64,000 nt of DNA from Margaritispora aquatica (taxonomy: Eukaryota; Ascomycota; Leotiomycetes; Helotiales; Discinellaceae). The stretch is taken from assembly GCA_007644065.1 (NCBI GenBank), contig VJWN01000006.1, positions 434,001 through 498,000 on the forward strand, written 5' to 3'. Position numbers and translations under genes: made by a program. Below are positions 46,840 through 58,836 of this stretch, in pieces (within the stretch, counting starts at the first letter, position 1; each line of letters starts with the position of its first letter). The notes beneath the pieces were generated by a model that worked only from the letters and a program-made list of their open reading frames with translations, ran no database searches and was not told the DNA's origin.

Positions 46840-48048
46840 ATGTCATCGTCACTGACTCCACAAGGTTCGTCAATAATTCTTGCACCTACTACAACCTTCC
46901 ACTTCTTTCCCAACCTGCCAGCCGAGATCCGAATCATGATCTGGCGCGCTGCCTATGAACCCCAGCGTCGAATCGTATCTACGAGATGGACTCAACCACT
47001 CCCTGCTCCGTACGACGCCCGCTTCCTCAGAACCTGCGTTGAATCTCACGATATCTACAGCAATGATCATGTGCCTGTGTTCACTTCTGGACAGTTGATA
47101 GGGACACGGTTCAACTTTGCACTGGATACTTTCTGCCTGGCTAGCGACATGTCCACGTTGAGTACGTACATCGAGCAATATCCAGAGAGCATGTCACGCT
47201 TACGGTTTCTCGACCTACACGTCGCGAGCGATCGCCCGCATAGGCTCCAGAGGCATGACTTTTACAACGTCACCGGCGTCTTGTCCTCAGATTGCACAAT
47301 CACTATCCGCTGGGACGTAGCCACCTCCACCATCCCACATACTTTCCACGAAGATCCATACATCAAGTACATCATTAACGGTATCCGATACCTGCACGAC
47401 CTCCTCCTGTTCGGCGTCGCGCCAGGCAAGCCATACGTTGGTCCCAAGCTCGCAGCCGTGTTTCCCCGCTGCGGCGCCTTCCGGTACGACATCTACTTTG
47501 AGAGTGAGGACCTGCAAACGGTAAGCTTTGGACCCATCCTTACTGCTATCCCAGGCACATACGCAGATACGCACACGCCGCCTCAACGTCCCTTCAATGT
47601 GAAGTGGATCCAGCGCAACCTCACATGGGGACGGACCTTCCACCACGTGAATGAGTACATCACAATGTTCCACGACATCTTCGGCACTTTGTACTTCGAT
47701 CATGTCTACTTCAGCTCCCTCGGCGTGCGTATGCGCGAGTTTAGAGACATGCGACGTCTCTATCTCGCTGGGAAGTGTGATGTTCAGACCTTGGTCGCCA
47801 AGCGTCTTTTCCTTGAGTCGCACGATGAGTGGCGATTTGATATTTCGCCGAAGAAAGATCAGAGTGCCCTCAGACGGGAGTATCTCCAGTTGAGAGATCA
47901 TCAGTTGTCTCCGTTAGAGGGTTTTGTGGATACTATTGACGGCAGGCTGCTTAGAAAGATGCTAAAGCTGGAGCGGAGTAGCTTCCCAGTGGGCTTAGAA
48001 ATACTGCGAATGTGGAGTTGGGTAAGTTTGGGGTTTCCGTCACTTTAA
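46840..48048 (+). CDS. 2EXR-domain protein
   Basis: Single exon, 402 residues. The N-terminus contains the 2EXR hallmark (PF20150): FHFFPNLPAEIRIMIWRAA, residues ~20-38, followed by PRIV-like RRIVSTRW and LRTCVESHDIY. The motif resembles a truncated F-box and these proteins are expanded in Pezizomycotina, with no defined biochemical role. The rest is hydrophilic with no membrane segment. The last residues (SWVSLGFPSL) run over a GTAAGT at 48022, so the annotated end could be an unspliced intron start with further coding downstream; nothing convincing follows. Confidence 0.82.
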   Translation: MSSSLTPQGSSIILAPTTTFHFFPNLPAEIRIMIWRAAYEPQRRIVSTRWTQPLPAPYDARFLRTCVESHDIYSNDHVPVFTSGQLIGTRFNFALDTFCLASDMSTLSTYIEQYPESMSRLRFLDLHVASDRPHRLQRHDFYNVTGVLSSDCTITIRWDVATSTIPHTFHEDPYIKYIINGIRYLHDLLLFGVAPGKPYVGPKLAAVFPRCGAFRYDIYFESEDLQTVSFGPILTAIPGTYADTHTPPQRPFNVKWIQRNLTWGRTFHHVNEYITMFHDIFGTLYFDHVYFSSLGVRMREFRDMRRLYLAGKCDVQTLVAKRLFLESHDEWRFDISPKKDQSALRREYLQLRDHQLSPLEGFVDTIDGRLLRKMLKLERSSFPVGLEILRMWSWVSLGFPSL

Positions 48049-48795
48049 GAGCGCTTTCTACTTGCTAGTCTCGCTTCATTGCTTGAGTAGTGCTCGCCAC
48101 TGTGTGTTAAGTTGATTAGGCCTTCCATATTTATTTCATTATTTTGTTTACTTTCATCATCTTTTTTCATGTATCAATCAATGCGACAGATTGGAGCAAG
48201 GTGCTTCATAGGTGAAAGCGTTGGAGAATTAAACAAACAGTATTTCAAAGTCAATTTCTGCCATATTTATAGACTACTTTCGTGATGTGATATTCTATGT
48301 AATTTTGCAATTGGAGATCTGAAATTAAAATAATCTAATATGTAACTAATCTTTATAAATTTTCTTGAACCAAAGTAAGGCTCCATATTTTAATCAAATA
48401 TGAGAGGAGGAATTCGAAATTACCTCATCCCAGCATGGCTATGCATAAGTACACACTATGTCCTCAGACAATGCCTTCAATATCAAATAAACTTAATACC
48501 TCATTCCGTGCCAAAATCTACATACCATGCGGCTATCGACGAGGAGTGTAGCGAACAATCTGCGTCTCGTCTCGTCTCCTCGCTAAGCGAGCGACAACCC
48601 AGCAACTCAGGGGTAGCCATCCTCTGCGGCGAAGCACACACATGTATATTGGTTTTGAAGAAGAAGTGTCCAATGGGACTCGAATCCCGCAGGCTGTGTA
48701 TCTGCAAGAGGCTTAAACAACAAACTCTATCTACACCGCAAACCCTAATCCCATTCCTCTGTCTCACCTGCACCAGAAGGAAAGGCTTCTTGGTG
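48049..48795. other. Region upstream of the membrane-protein pseudogene
   Basis: The left part is an A+T-rich 3' flank. From 48400 an open frame runs into the pseudogene's first exon, but its residues up to ~130 have no recognisable content and may not be coding. Confidence 0.4.
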
Positions 48796-50465
48796 ATGGA
48801 TCCCCGCGACTCACTATCCGTGGATAATCGGGATATAGGCGAGGAAAAATGTAACCGTAGGGAAAGAGAGTGGCTCGATATACAGCTAAAGTGCATTTCA
48901 AGCGATGTGGCAGCAGTGTCGCTTCTCGATCCGAGCGTAAGTGTGAGTATGAGTGTGGAGGAGGAGACAGATCTCGACCCTGCGGTTCTGGCAGGTAGGA
49001 GGAAGATGAGGTTGCAGGCAACGACCATTTTTTGTTCAGGAAAGCATAGAATCGGATCGATGGTGCTTTTGATCACGATACCTCCGCTCTTATTCGGTGT
49101 CTGGGCCGTGAGCCTTAATGGGAAGAAAGCAGCGAGTTCGCGTGGGGAATTGCCACCGAATTATGAGAACACCTGGGTGGTGTTCCAATGGTTCTCGAAC
49201 CGAGTCAGTACTGGTGCTTGAGAGTCTTCTCGTGTGGATTTAAAGACTGACGAGGATGTAGATTGCTACTCTTTTCCCGATCCTCTTCACGGCTGTCTTT
49301 GGCTGGTCGACGAAGAAATACGCCGAGTGGAAGCTCGAGCGAGGCGTTGCATTGGGTCCGTTAGAACGTGTCATGAGTTCGCAAAGTGTCGTAGCTCCAA
49401 TCCTCACGCAGTTCAAGATGGGCCTGCTGGACTGGCTAACCGTGATCTTGATACTAATATAGAGTCTCTCTCCGCTCGGCAGCCAAGCCTCCCTACAAGT
49501 CCTCTAAGTTCGATACTTGATGACACCATATGAAGGCGCAATCCGCTACTTTGACACGGAGGCTCCGAGGGGCTTCTCCCAGAATGTGAAGAGCAACACG
49601 GGGACGCTCAACGCGCTGTTCTCGTCGGTGCTCATGTCACGTTTCTTGCTCAACCAGCGCATCTTGTACGACTACTTGGCCATGGACATAGCGGAATCCG
49701 CAAACTCGATATACAAAGGCGTCGATGTCTTTGGCAATACTCTGATACCGGATATCAAGCACATCAATTATCCCAGTGCTGCTGGCGCCGCGGCTATAGG
49801 AGGATGGATGAATTGGACTGTGTTGATGATGGGCTGTCAATCTTTCAATTTCTTCCATTCTTAGCAATCACATTTAATTAAGATTCTCTGACATGCATAG
49901 TCTCGGTATCAACTACACCAATGCCATGTTCAGTATCGAGACGTCGTATATTTCTCTAAACTGTAGTAATATCATCGTTGATCCCGTGCGTACATTCGAG
50001 TCACTTGATACTCCTGGCATCTTAGAAGCTGCACTGAATGGCACACTGTCTAATGATAGGTTCTATGGCATTCCTACCAATGGCTCGTTTTCTCTTGCCA
50101 TAAATGAATTCTACGATCAGCAGTTTGGTACCGTGAAAGATTACTTGGAAGACAAGCGACGGTATGTGCCTCGGACATTGCTATTCCAGTCGAAATCAAA
50201 TGGAGTTGGGCCCAACTACACAGCACTGCACTGTGAATTATCTACAACATACGTTGAGACTGACATACAGTGTCTATCGCGAACCTACCCTGCTAGCAAC
50301 GAGAGGAGTGCGTTCACGGGGTTCGAAAGGGCTGCTCACTTCAAGCATTCAAGACTGAAACTTGCGGATGTGCGTCCAGATATTGATATAGGGTATATTG
50401 CGATCGTTGAGGAGGGTAATTCGATACCTCATCAGCGTTTGAGAAGTAGTAGATTATATGCTTGA
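48796..50465 (+). pseudogene. Fungal multi-TM protein of unknown function, with two in-frame stops
   Basis: Probable start at 48796. Exon 1 ends at 49203 after a TM segment (GSMVLLITIPPLLFGVWAVS). A 58-bp intron follows, then an exon from 49262: IATLFPILFTAVFGWSTKKY, AEWKLERGVALGPLERVM, FKMGLLDWLTVILILI. This is typical of a large family of uncharacterised fungal membrane proteins with the motif WSLSPLGSQASL after TM3. Here the Trp is TAG (49460-49462): the protein reads ILI-stop-SLSPLGSQASLQVL-stop, with TAA at 49505-49507. The same frame then continues to about 49815, and after another intron into a Ser/Asn-rich extracellular-like region ending at 50465. Both stops fit C-to-T changes in a CpA context, the RIP/deamination type. 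The usual final TM is not evident, so the 3' end may be lost too. Confidence 0.7.
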
Positions 50466-51561
50466 ATGAGGCTAAAATCATATAGACTAAGACTGCAAAT
50501 GGGACAATGGAAGAAATGAACCGATTCGCAAGATTGCATTTCAAGCACTACAGGACGGTGCATATCCGCGAATATAACAGCATAATACCCAGTGAGGTAC
50601 CTACCTTTGCCAGTAATGCCGTCACATGATAATCCCGAACTAGGTAAGTTCAAATAGGTATCATCCAAAAGTGTGTATAGAAATACGGCATTTTTTTTTA
50701 GTACGATGGTGGTGATTCCATTTAAATTAAGCACAATATCCTACAATAACAGATACACTGAGCTTGTCATGTGAGGAGAATGGGCATGTCCTGAACCCCA
50801 ATCAATCATAGCCTCCGGAAACGGAAACTTCCACGTATATTCGAATGAGACTTGATATCGTGGCACCGCCAGGATAAAATCTAGCGATGGAATAAAGGAT
50901 ATACCAGTATCTACCCTTTCAAGGCATAGATAAGAGTCATGTGGCACTCGGCACATATAGTTGGCAAGGCAACTTTGCTTTTGATGCATCTGCGAGTACA
51001 AGAAAATTGATGTAAGAGGAAGCTAGCATATGGCAAGATGTGCTCAAACTCAATGGGAATGAGGTCCATGATGTTCTTCCGCGATACTAGAATAGTTTTA
51101 TTGGCATCGGATGAAGCCAGGAAAGAATGACGTGAGATATTGCAGTGGTGGATCATGAATGATGGCATAGACAGATAGATCCCTTCCATTCGACTTGCCG
51201 GAGAGAGGGTTCCGCGAAGAAGATATCTACGGTATAGAGCAGCAACCCCATCATCGGGTTGGCTAGTTCAAATTCCTCATGGAAGGCTGGCTGATGTGAT
51301 GAATAAAAGAAAGGACTTGAGGCTTGAGAATGTGTCGAGATGAGTTACATCCACCACAGGAAGCAACACGATCCTTCCGATAGGCCGATATGTATGGTAC
51401 AGAACAGAGATGCGTGTAAATAGAAGCGGTGGGTTTTATATTCTGTACTAGGACGTTCGGAATAAAGGTATGGGAGGTCCTTACGATGGAAGAGAGTTGG
51501 TGAGGTGTTGGAGGAGGTGAGGCATCTCTGAGACAAGGGCAATGGCTCGGAAAGGGAACAA

Positions 51562-51584
51562 CAAACTAAAACTAAAACTAAAAC
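51562..51584 (+). repeat. AAACTA short tandem repeat
   Basis: Three to four copies of a 6-base AAACTA unit. Confidence 0.6.
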
Positions 51585-51699
51585 AGGCCGGAGGGCTTCA
51601 TTCACTCCAGAGGCGTAGCCCTTGAAGGAGAATAAAGACGAATGCAATCAATCCATCTAATAAATACCTTGAAATGAATTTGATATATATACATACAGT

Positions 51700-51724
51700 A
51701 AGGTAACTCTATAATAGTTACCTT
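51700..51724. repeat. Perfect 9-bp inverted repeat with 7-bp spacer
   Basis: AAGGTAACT (51700-51708), spacer CTATAAT, AGTTACCTT (51716-51724). The arms are exact reverse complements and could form a hairpin. It sits in an A+T-rich stretch with further AAGTAAGGTAAGG words at 51759-51771. Confidence 0.7.
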
Positions 51725-51935
51725 AATTACCTTTAGCTATGTAGGTTTTTGGTTACATAAGTAAGGTAAGGTCCCTTCCATGTCAGTCGTTTGCGTCGCA
51801 AGCCCCCCCCCTATGACCCACTTCTTTCATGCTGACCAATCATTTCCCTCGGCCGGGGGTGTACCATTTGTGGTCTAGCGGCTGTTTAGCTGAACATCAT
51901 CGCGGAAAGTTGAACTTGCATTTTGGTGCAAATCC

Positions 51936-51959
51936 GTGAGCGTGAGCGTGAGCGTGAGG
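51936..51959 (+). repeat. GTGAGC short tandem repeat
   Basis: About four copies of GTGAGC in the far upstream leader of the Ies4-type gene. Confidence 0.6.
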
Positions 51960-52361
51960 CACCTCGCACTCGCGCGCACCCAGGTCACTCAGGTCGCTAT
52001 GCCACTCAAAATTCAAGAGGTCCAGTTCGGCTTGCTTTATTCACCCAACACCCCCCCAAGCCTGCCCACCATGAAAAAACTCTTCTCATCATTCCCATTC
52101 CCATTCCCTTTTACAATCACACATCTCTTCTTTTCACCACCACATCATCACCATAACGATCAATAATAATCCCACAGTCCAACCCCTCGACCACCCAAAC
52201 CTTCACGTTGGTGATCGCGGATTGAACACGAAACCAGCCTGTCGGCGATTACCAAGGGCCCAACTATCTTCGAAACTACTTTGGACCTAACACGGTCGCC
52301 TTCCTTTCTTCATCACAACCTTTCAACAACACCGTCTGCCCTCGATCGAAACATCTCAATC

Positions 52362-53360
52362 ATGGCTCCCCCAAACAAAGTTCGAAAGCAGTCGAAGGGT
52401 GGTAATCCTTCACTTCTCATCACCTTGAAGTTAAAGTCTGCCCTTCTTCGATCGCTCGATCCTTCCGCGCCCGTCAAGGAAGAGGTCAAGGAGGTGAAGG
52501 AAGTCAAAGAGATCAAGGCAGATTCACCATCAAAGGATTCAAGCTCAACCCTCTCCAATACAGTACTTGTCACCTCCCCCGTCGTCACCGCAGAGAAGCC
52601 AACAGAGCCATCTGTGAGCACACCGATACCCAATGGCACCCCAGGACCTTCGTTGATGCCTCCACCGACGGAGGGAGTGAAGAAGAGAGGCGTCAAGAGA
52701 ACCTCTGGTGTCGCATTGGGTCCAGATGGACTTCCAAAACCAAGGGGCAAGCCAGGTCCAAAGAAGAAGGCAAGATTGTAAGTAAATCATCTCGAGCCCT
52801 ACTGTCCTTGGTCTTGATCATCCTGGGCTGCCATTGCTACTTCTCCATCGGCTTCATCTTCATAACGGTAACATTTACTAACAATTCCTAATAGGGAGGA
52901 TGGCTCAATTGATCACTCGAACAGCACCCCACGAGCTCCTAACGGAACCGCACATAAGTTGGGTCCAAAAGCCAACCAAGGTGCCATCAACGCAGGCCTT
53001 CGCGCCCTCGATCGATCAGGCAAGCCATGTCGCAAGTGGCAGAAGGGTACCTTCAAAGTCAAAAGCTTCACTGGCGTCTCTTGGGAACTACCACGTTGGA
53101 AGGCACCTCCTCGACTCCGACCTGAAGGCATCTCCGAGGGTTCTGCTTCCGGCGAGAGCAGCAAGGAGAACAAGGACAACAGTCAAATGGAGAGTGAGAA
53201 GAGTGAAAAGAGCAACGACGTAGTGATGTCCGTTGCAGCTGATGTGATGAATGGCAACGTGGTTTCCGAGACCACTAGCTTTCCAGACTCATCAGCTCCA
53301 ACTGTCTTAGCTGAGCCAACGACCCCGGCGGCTCCAGCTGTTGTTAGTGCTACGGCATAG
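52362..53360 (+). CDS. IES4: INO80 complex subunit, Ies4-type (DUF1711)
   Basis: Two exons (52362-52777, 52895-53360), 293 residues; intron 117 bp. A basic N-terminus leads to LLITLKLKSALLRSL, followed by a Lys/Glu repeat (VKEEVKEVKEVKEIK) and a Ser/Pro-rich stretch. The most conserved part spans the splice: GLPKPRGKPGPKKKARLEDG, then KLGPKANQGAINAGLRALDR, SGKPCRKWQKGTFKVKSFTG and VSWELPRWKAPP. This order is that of the fungal Ies4 family (PF08193). The GKPGPKKK segment is AT-hook-like and suits DNA contact. The INO80 complex slides nucleosomes and exchanges H2A.Z. The C-terminal ~90 residues are low-complexity. Confidence 0.75.
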
Positions 53361-54633
53361 GAGGATGGCTGTAAGAATTCAGCTACACCGATCGTTTTGT
53401 ACAACACATATTCTCGTAATACTATCAGGGTCATTGGATGGAGCAACGCGGTTACGGCTATGGTACAAGGATCAATGGCTGTAAGAAGTACTAGGCATAG
53501 TACTGGGCATGCTCTCTACGGCGTTGGGTTGAAAATAAAAGGGGCGTTTATCTAGGAAGTCCCAGGGCTTGGGAGATTACTGGAAGGGAGTCCTGACTGG
53601 CGTTCTATTTGGTGGCATTGTAAAATTATAGCATCCAAGGGCCTTTTCCTGGGCAGGGAGACCTTCTGAAATGTAATGCTCGTTTTATGCTCTCTCTTAC
53701 ATGAAGTCCGATTCTCGCTTCCTGAGTGCTAGTGAAGCTTTTGAATGAAGTGAGAATGATTGTCCTCGATTTAGCAATAGTCGAAAAGCTGTCATTGAAT
53801 ATTTCTCATTTAAACATGCTACGACTGTTATTCTTCTGCCAAATCCTCGCGTATGAAGCTATTATTCATAAGTACTGAGCCGAACAGCTGGGATTTCTAT
53901 GATTGTACTGATCAGACATCCAACACTCTTTATCGGAGTTAACAAGATGAATCAAAGATTGTTTGCCCATTTACCACAATAATCAAGCTAATAAATCGAA
54001 TCTTTGAATAACGGTTGAATAATTCCTGCCACTTGCAATCCATCGCTATACTCCAAGATGATGAAATCATGTCGTGCTCTGTTCTCCATTTGCCACCATC
54101 ACAACACAGCCATTACTAGTTTTAGATTACGAATGACAATAAATAATTAGACAGATGATATTATATTCAAGTAAAGAGGCAGTTGATCCTTAATTGGGTT
54201 GTCCTCGTGATAGTCGGCATCTTGGATCCACCGAAGCAGGCTAGTCGCTTGTACTGTCTCCGATCAGTGCATGTCGATAACCACCAAGCACGAGCACGAG
54301 AGCTTCCAAGCTCAAGAAGACACAACCAAAACGACCATAGACTTACGAAATGGATTTAGAACTCGGGACGCATCTCCGCTAGAGCTATTCGAATGATTTT
54401 CCAGTGCATCTCCACATCTCCTGGCCATGAACAACCACTTACCACTTACGCCCTCCGCAACCTATTGACTTATTAATCTGCCATTAAATCGTACAAAGAC
54501 ATCCCACGCACTGATCTTCCAACTCCCTTGACTCAAAGTTGCAGGCTCTCTTCAGTCATTGGAAGCCTTCCAAAACAAGCAGTGACAGCAACAGAATAAG
54601 CCAGCAAGGACATCCAACTTATTGGGAATCGAT
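53361..54633. other. Intergenic, no gene seen
   Basis: 1.3 kb between two plus-strand genes; only UTR-like and promoter-like sequence, no supported frame. Confidence 0.5.
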
Positions 54634-57341
54634 ATGGCCAACTCATATCCTGCAGGCTCACCCGGGATGCCAAACGCAAGCATACCGACCGGAGCTCCAC
54701 GAAGGTCATCATATGCTTCTGTGGTTAGTGGTGCCGCTCCAGGCTCGTATCCAAGAGCTGGCTCATTTTCGCACCTTCTAAATCAACAGATGGATTCAAG
54801 CTTCGACCCCGCATATCGAAACTCAAGTGCGCATCTGCGGAACGACTCTAGAGCTTATGATATGGATTTTGGGGCAAATGGAAGCGGGCATGGACGCTCG
54901 GGATCTTGGACTCGTGGCGGACAACTACCTAGTTTCTCGAGCGCCTTCGGGTCGCTCGTGAATGGGTATGGCTATGCTGGGCTTGGAAGCAGTATGGACC
55001 ATTTCTTCGTACCGTCATACTTGAAGGGCTCGAAATATGTACAAAAGCTGGAGGAGGCGCATAGAGCAAAGGTCGCGGCACACAGAGATGGACACTCAGC
55101 CCATTCATCACAACCGGGCTCCCTTTCGACGAGTGCAAGCAGTGTAAATCTACATTCAAAACTGGCATCACACCGAGGCATAGCATACGATGTGATCGAG
55201 AAAGCACCTCCCATGGAGGATGATTCGTTGCCCCCACTACCATCAAAGTGGAACAATCAGGACAGGCATGCTGGGGTGGAAGTCTTGTCAGATGGATTAG
55301 AAGTTAAGTTTACGGGCTCGAAATCTGATCGCGACAGAGACCATGAGGCTTCGGCCATCAGAGCGGATCATCCTATGCCACCTCAGTGCGGAATATATTA
55401 CTACGAAGTCATGATTGTCTCACGGAAGCGGGAAGAGTGAGCTTTTCTTTAAAAACGGAAAATGACGAACTAATTTCTGACATTACATTAGAAGCTCTAT
55501 TGGCATTGGATTTTCGAGCAAGGCTGTCCCATTATCAAGGTTACCTGGTTGGGAACCCGAATCGTGGGCATACCATGGAGATGATGGAAACTCATTTTGC
55601 TGTCAGAGTGTAGGTAAACAATACGGGCCATCTTTCACTGTGGGAGATGTCATAGGATGCGGAGTGAACTTCAGAACGGGCTCTGCCTTCTTCACAAAGA
55701 ACGGAGATTTTCTAGGTAGGATTCAACATCACGCGGTCATTCTTGCTTCGTAAATATCTAATATTCCCAGGTCCGGCCTTTCGAGACGTCAACAACAAGG
55801 GAAAACTGTATCCCTCGGTAGGCATGAAGAAAGCCAATGAGCACATTAGAGTGAACTTTGGACAGACTCCATTTGTCTTTGATATCGATGGCATGATGAT
55901 GGCAAGTACTACCTTGTCACTTATTCCCTCCTTCACAACCTATTCCTTCTTCTCCTGAATCATCTGTGAAGGCTGTTCAAGAGTAAGGTGGACTGTCGAC
56001 ATTCAAGGAAGATTTTGTGCAAATATTTCTCCTTGAGAGTTGTGGCCGGCTTTCAATCATTGCTCGACAGTCTCGCGTAAATGCAGAATTACCCATTAGA
56101 AGGGTGTTGGAGAGAACATACTTGGAGGATGAAAATGTGCCAAATCACCCATGTTCTCTGCTAGACCTCATGAATGAGGTCGCGCAGGTGACTTTGATCA
56201 CTACCGGAGGACTTGATTTAGAGATCATCAGCACCAAAATGAATCACATGAGGACCATGACTGACTTTGAAAAACAGCAAGAAAAGCTGCAAATACAGCA
56301 AGATATAAATGCAACAAGCACCAGCAAAATTGCTCCACCAATGTCAGAAACAGACCTGATACAAGCACTGGTGAGTTCTATCGCGAACTGTCCTCTCGGA
56401 CATTTTTATTGACCATCTCAGGTCCTCCAATTTCTCACTCATGATGGATATGTTGAATCCGCTAGAGCATTTGCCGACGAGGTTCATGCAGAGAAGCGAG
56501 CTTTGAGCTTAGATCCAAGTGCTGTAGTACACGGATTTGACGTGAGAGAGGATGAAGATGCGGGACATCGACAGAGTGAGGATCTCTGTTTGGTCAAGAC
56601 TGTGATTTTATGCTAATTCAGCTAGAAATCCGTGCTGCGGTACTTGAAGGTGACGTTGACAAGGCGTTGAAGCACACAAATGCATACTACCCTCAAGTTC
56701 TCAAAGATAACGAGCATGTTTACTTCAGGCTGAGGTGTCGGAAGTTTATCGAGATGATTCGGCAGGGAGCAGAGCTTCAAAACGCAGCCACCAATGGAAG
56801 TAAGAAGAGCCATGTCCATGGACACAACGGGGATTGGTATGATGATATCCTCAATCACGACATGGACTTAGACGACCATCAAAGCCAGACCAATAATTGG
56901 GACCGGATGGATACCGAGGAGTCATCTGAGCATCACGCCGAGTACCAACGATTGCTGGAGGATACATTGGCATACGGACGAGATCTACAAGCAGAATTCA
57001 AGGACGACCCACGGAGGGAAGTTAGCAAAGCTCTAGAAGATGCGTTTGCTCTGATGGCTTACACAGATCCTTTAAATGCAAAAGAGGTCTCTCACCAATT
57101 GGATCCTGGCGGTAGAGCTGCAGTAGCGGAGGAGCTCAATTCAGCCATTCTGCGTAAGTTATCACCTAGATCATTAACAATCCCCACGCACTAATATCTT
57201 GCAGAATCTCTTGGTAAATCTTCCTCCGCAGCTCTAGAACAATTATACCAACAAACAACGATACTACTCGATGACCTCCGCGAAGGAGGTGGCCCTGGTG
57301 CCTTTGTCAATATCGATGACTTCGTACGACCCAAGCCATAG
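54634..57341 (+). CDS. GID1: Gid1/Vid30 (RanBPM family), GID ubiquitin ligase subunit
   Basis: Seven exons: 54634-55436, 55492-55715, 55771-55901, 56278-56370, 56422-56575, 56626-57153 and 57205-57341, 689 residues. A ~200-residue low-complexity N-terminus precedes the SPRY domain (~235-385: GIYYYEVMIVSRKREESSIG, LPGWEPESWAYHGDDG, FTVGDVIGCGVNF, FFTKNGDFLGPAF). LisH/CTLH follows (ETDLIQALVLQFLTHDGYVE, SARAFADEV, KIRAAVLEGDVDKALKH), then a CRA helix end (ALMAYTDPL). Gid1 is the scaffold of the GID/CTLH E3 ligase that degrades gluconeogenic enzymes when glucose returns. The third intron is uncertain: either GC-AG (55902-56277) or GT-AG shifted by four bases (55906-56281). Its last ~260 bases are open in frame with the next exon (see findings). 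Remaining junctions are phase-consistent. Confidence 0.85.
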
Positions 57342-57961
57342 GCGTACAAACACAACATGGACATTGTAATATCGATCTCACTCCGTCGCATCATTGTCCC
57401 TTTAGGCGTTTCGGGGATTTCCATGCATTTTGAACAGGTGTATTGGCAGGTCTTGCTACTCATCATTTTCTCCACTTTCAATTTTGCTACTGGGGTGGAT
57501 TGGTACTGGATTATGCTTCGCTTAAGTGTCCAAAGGTGCGTGGGTTCTGCTTTGGAATTCATTAGAATGGACAAGGCGTGCAAGGAACATGATCAGTGGG
57601 GGCCGGGGATAGGTATTGCGGTCTGCACATGCATGGGTGCTGTCAGAGGTGTTGTTTATTGCATTGCAGACATACAGAATTCGAGACCTTATCATCACTA
57701 CTTCATTTGACTTCAACGGGTCCAGAAATTCAAAGGTGAACAGTGCTGGATATCCATGTCATATAGAGTCTAAGCAGTCTCCGATCTGGGCTCAGTCCCA
57801 CATTAGGCGAGGGGGCAAGTTTAGCAGTATTCAAGGTGAAGATCTGGACGCATTGGAGAAATTTGCCATGAAACTCTGACAAGATGGCAGAAGAATGTTA
57901 GAACACTATTCGCAAGATGCCATCGATTATTTAATCAACGTAGAAATGTAATTTTACTTCA
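57342..57961. other. Convergent 3' flanks of GID1 and the CCDC25-like gene
   Basis: 0.6 kb; overlapping short frames on both strands have no family content. Confidence 0.5.
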
Positions 57962-58836
57962 CTACATGAAATCATCCAAGAAATCCTCTCCCCTATCTTG
58001 GTTGTTGGCATCCTCGAGATCCTCTTCCTGGAACAGCTCATCATAAGCGTGATCCTTCTGCCACTTCTTATCCTTCCGCTCCTGGGCAATTCGAGCTTCT
58101 TCTTTCTTCTACATAGGCGAATAACATTAGTGTCTTATTCAGGCAGAATTGATGAAATTGCAAGAGTGGGAACATACACGCTCCAGCTTGGACGCCTGGT
58201 CTTTCTTCCGAATGGCCTTCAAGACTTCCTCTCGTTCCATGGCGAGATCGGGGAATTTCTCGACCTTGGTCTTGTTGAGACGGTTGACGATGGGGTTCTC
58301 GCGCTGGGCAACGAGGATTCGCTTCACCTGGGTGTTGTCTTAATTCCCATTTTGCTTCCAGTACTTTACACATCGAGACTCACTTTGCGAGGATCCTTGA
58401 ATCCAACTTGACCCACGGCCATGGAGCCATCTTTCTTCAGATTAGACCATGGAGTGTAGATCACCGTGACGTTATCCTTCTTGTTGCCTTTGAGTTGGAT
58501 AGTCAGTATCACGTGCCAAACAGGTACTGAGTCAATATCATACCTTCGATTGAATTTGCCTTTGTGAGTTGAGCGCAGTCCGTGAGAACTGCCTCATCGA
58601 TATTCTCCCAAGTCTCTCCTTGTTTCATGCGCAGGTAAATATGAGCACTGGAAAGCTTGTCGGCGTGGAACCAGATATCCTCTTCGAGGCCGTATTTTAT
58701 GAGATCCTCATCTGAGAGGCATGATGAGCTTGGAACTTCAAATCTGTTCGATGATGTACGCACTCTCAACTTTGTCCTTGCCAACGTAAATAAAGGCCGA
58801 AGGCGCCACCGCATTAGAAGTGAAATAGTAAACCAT
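57962..58836 (-). CDS. CCDC25/Jlp2-type protein (NFACT-R domain)
   Basis: Five exons (58764-58836, 58544-58711, 58384-58487, 58178-58327, 57962-58108), 213 residues, almost the length of human CCDC25; introns are 52, 56, 56 and 69 bp. It starts with [20 protein letters not shown]. The NFACT-R core follows ([72 protein letters not shown]). The C-terminal third is a charged coiled coil ([32 protein letters not shown]). Yeast Jlp2 and human CCDC25 share this layout; the domain is also found in ribosome-quality-control NEMF/Rqc2. Molecular role in fungi is not settled. It is divergent from the mitochondrial L3 gene, with 194 bp between the starts. Confidence 0.88.

Larger units (their letters stand above)
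50466..52361. other. Long intergenic region with repeats
   Basis: 1.9 kb. Minus-strand frames at 50741-51189 read partly protein-like (see findings), but no family or splice model can be supported. The region contains AAAACT and GTGAGC short tandem repeats and a perfect inverted repeat, and several AGGTA/TACCT words. Confidence 0.45.

Noticed and set aside
48660..48700. Minus-strand GGGATTCGAGTCCC resembling a T-arm
   Set aside because: The upstream sequence does not fold into a D-arm and acceptor stem; treated as chance.
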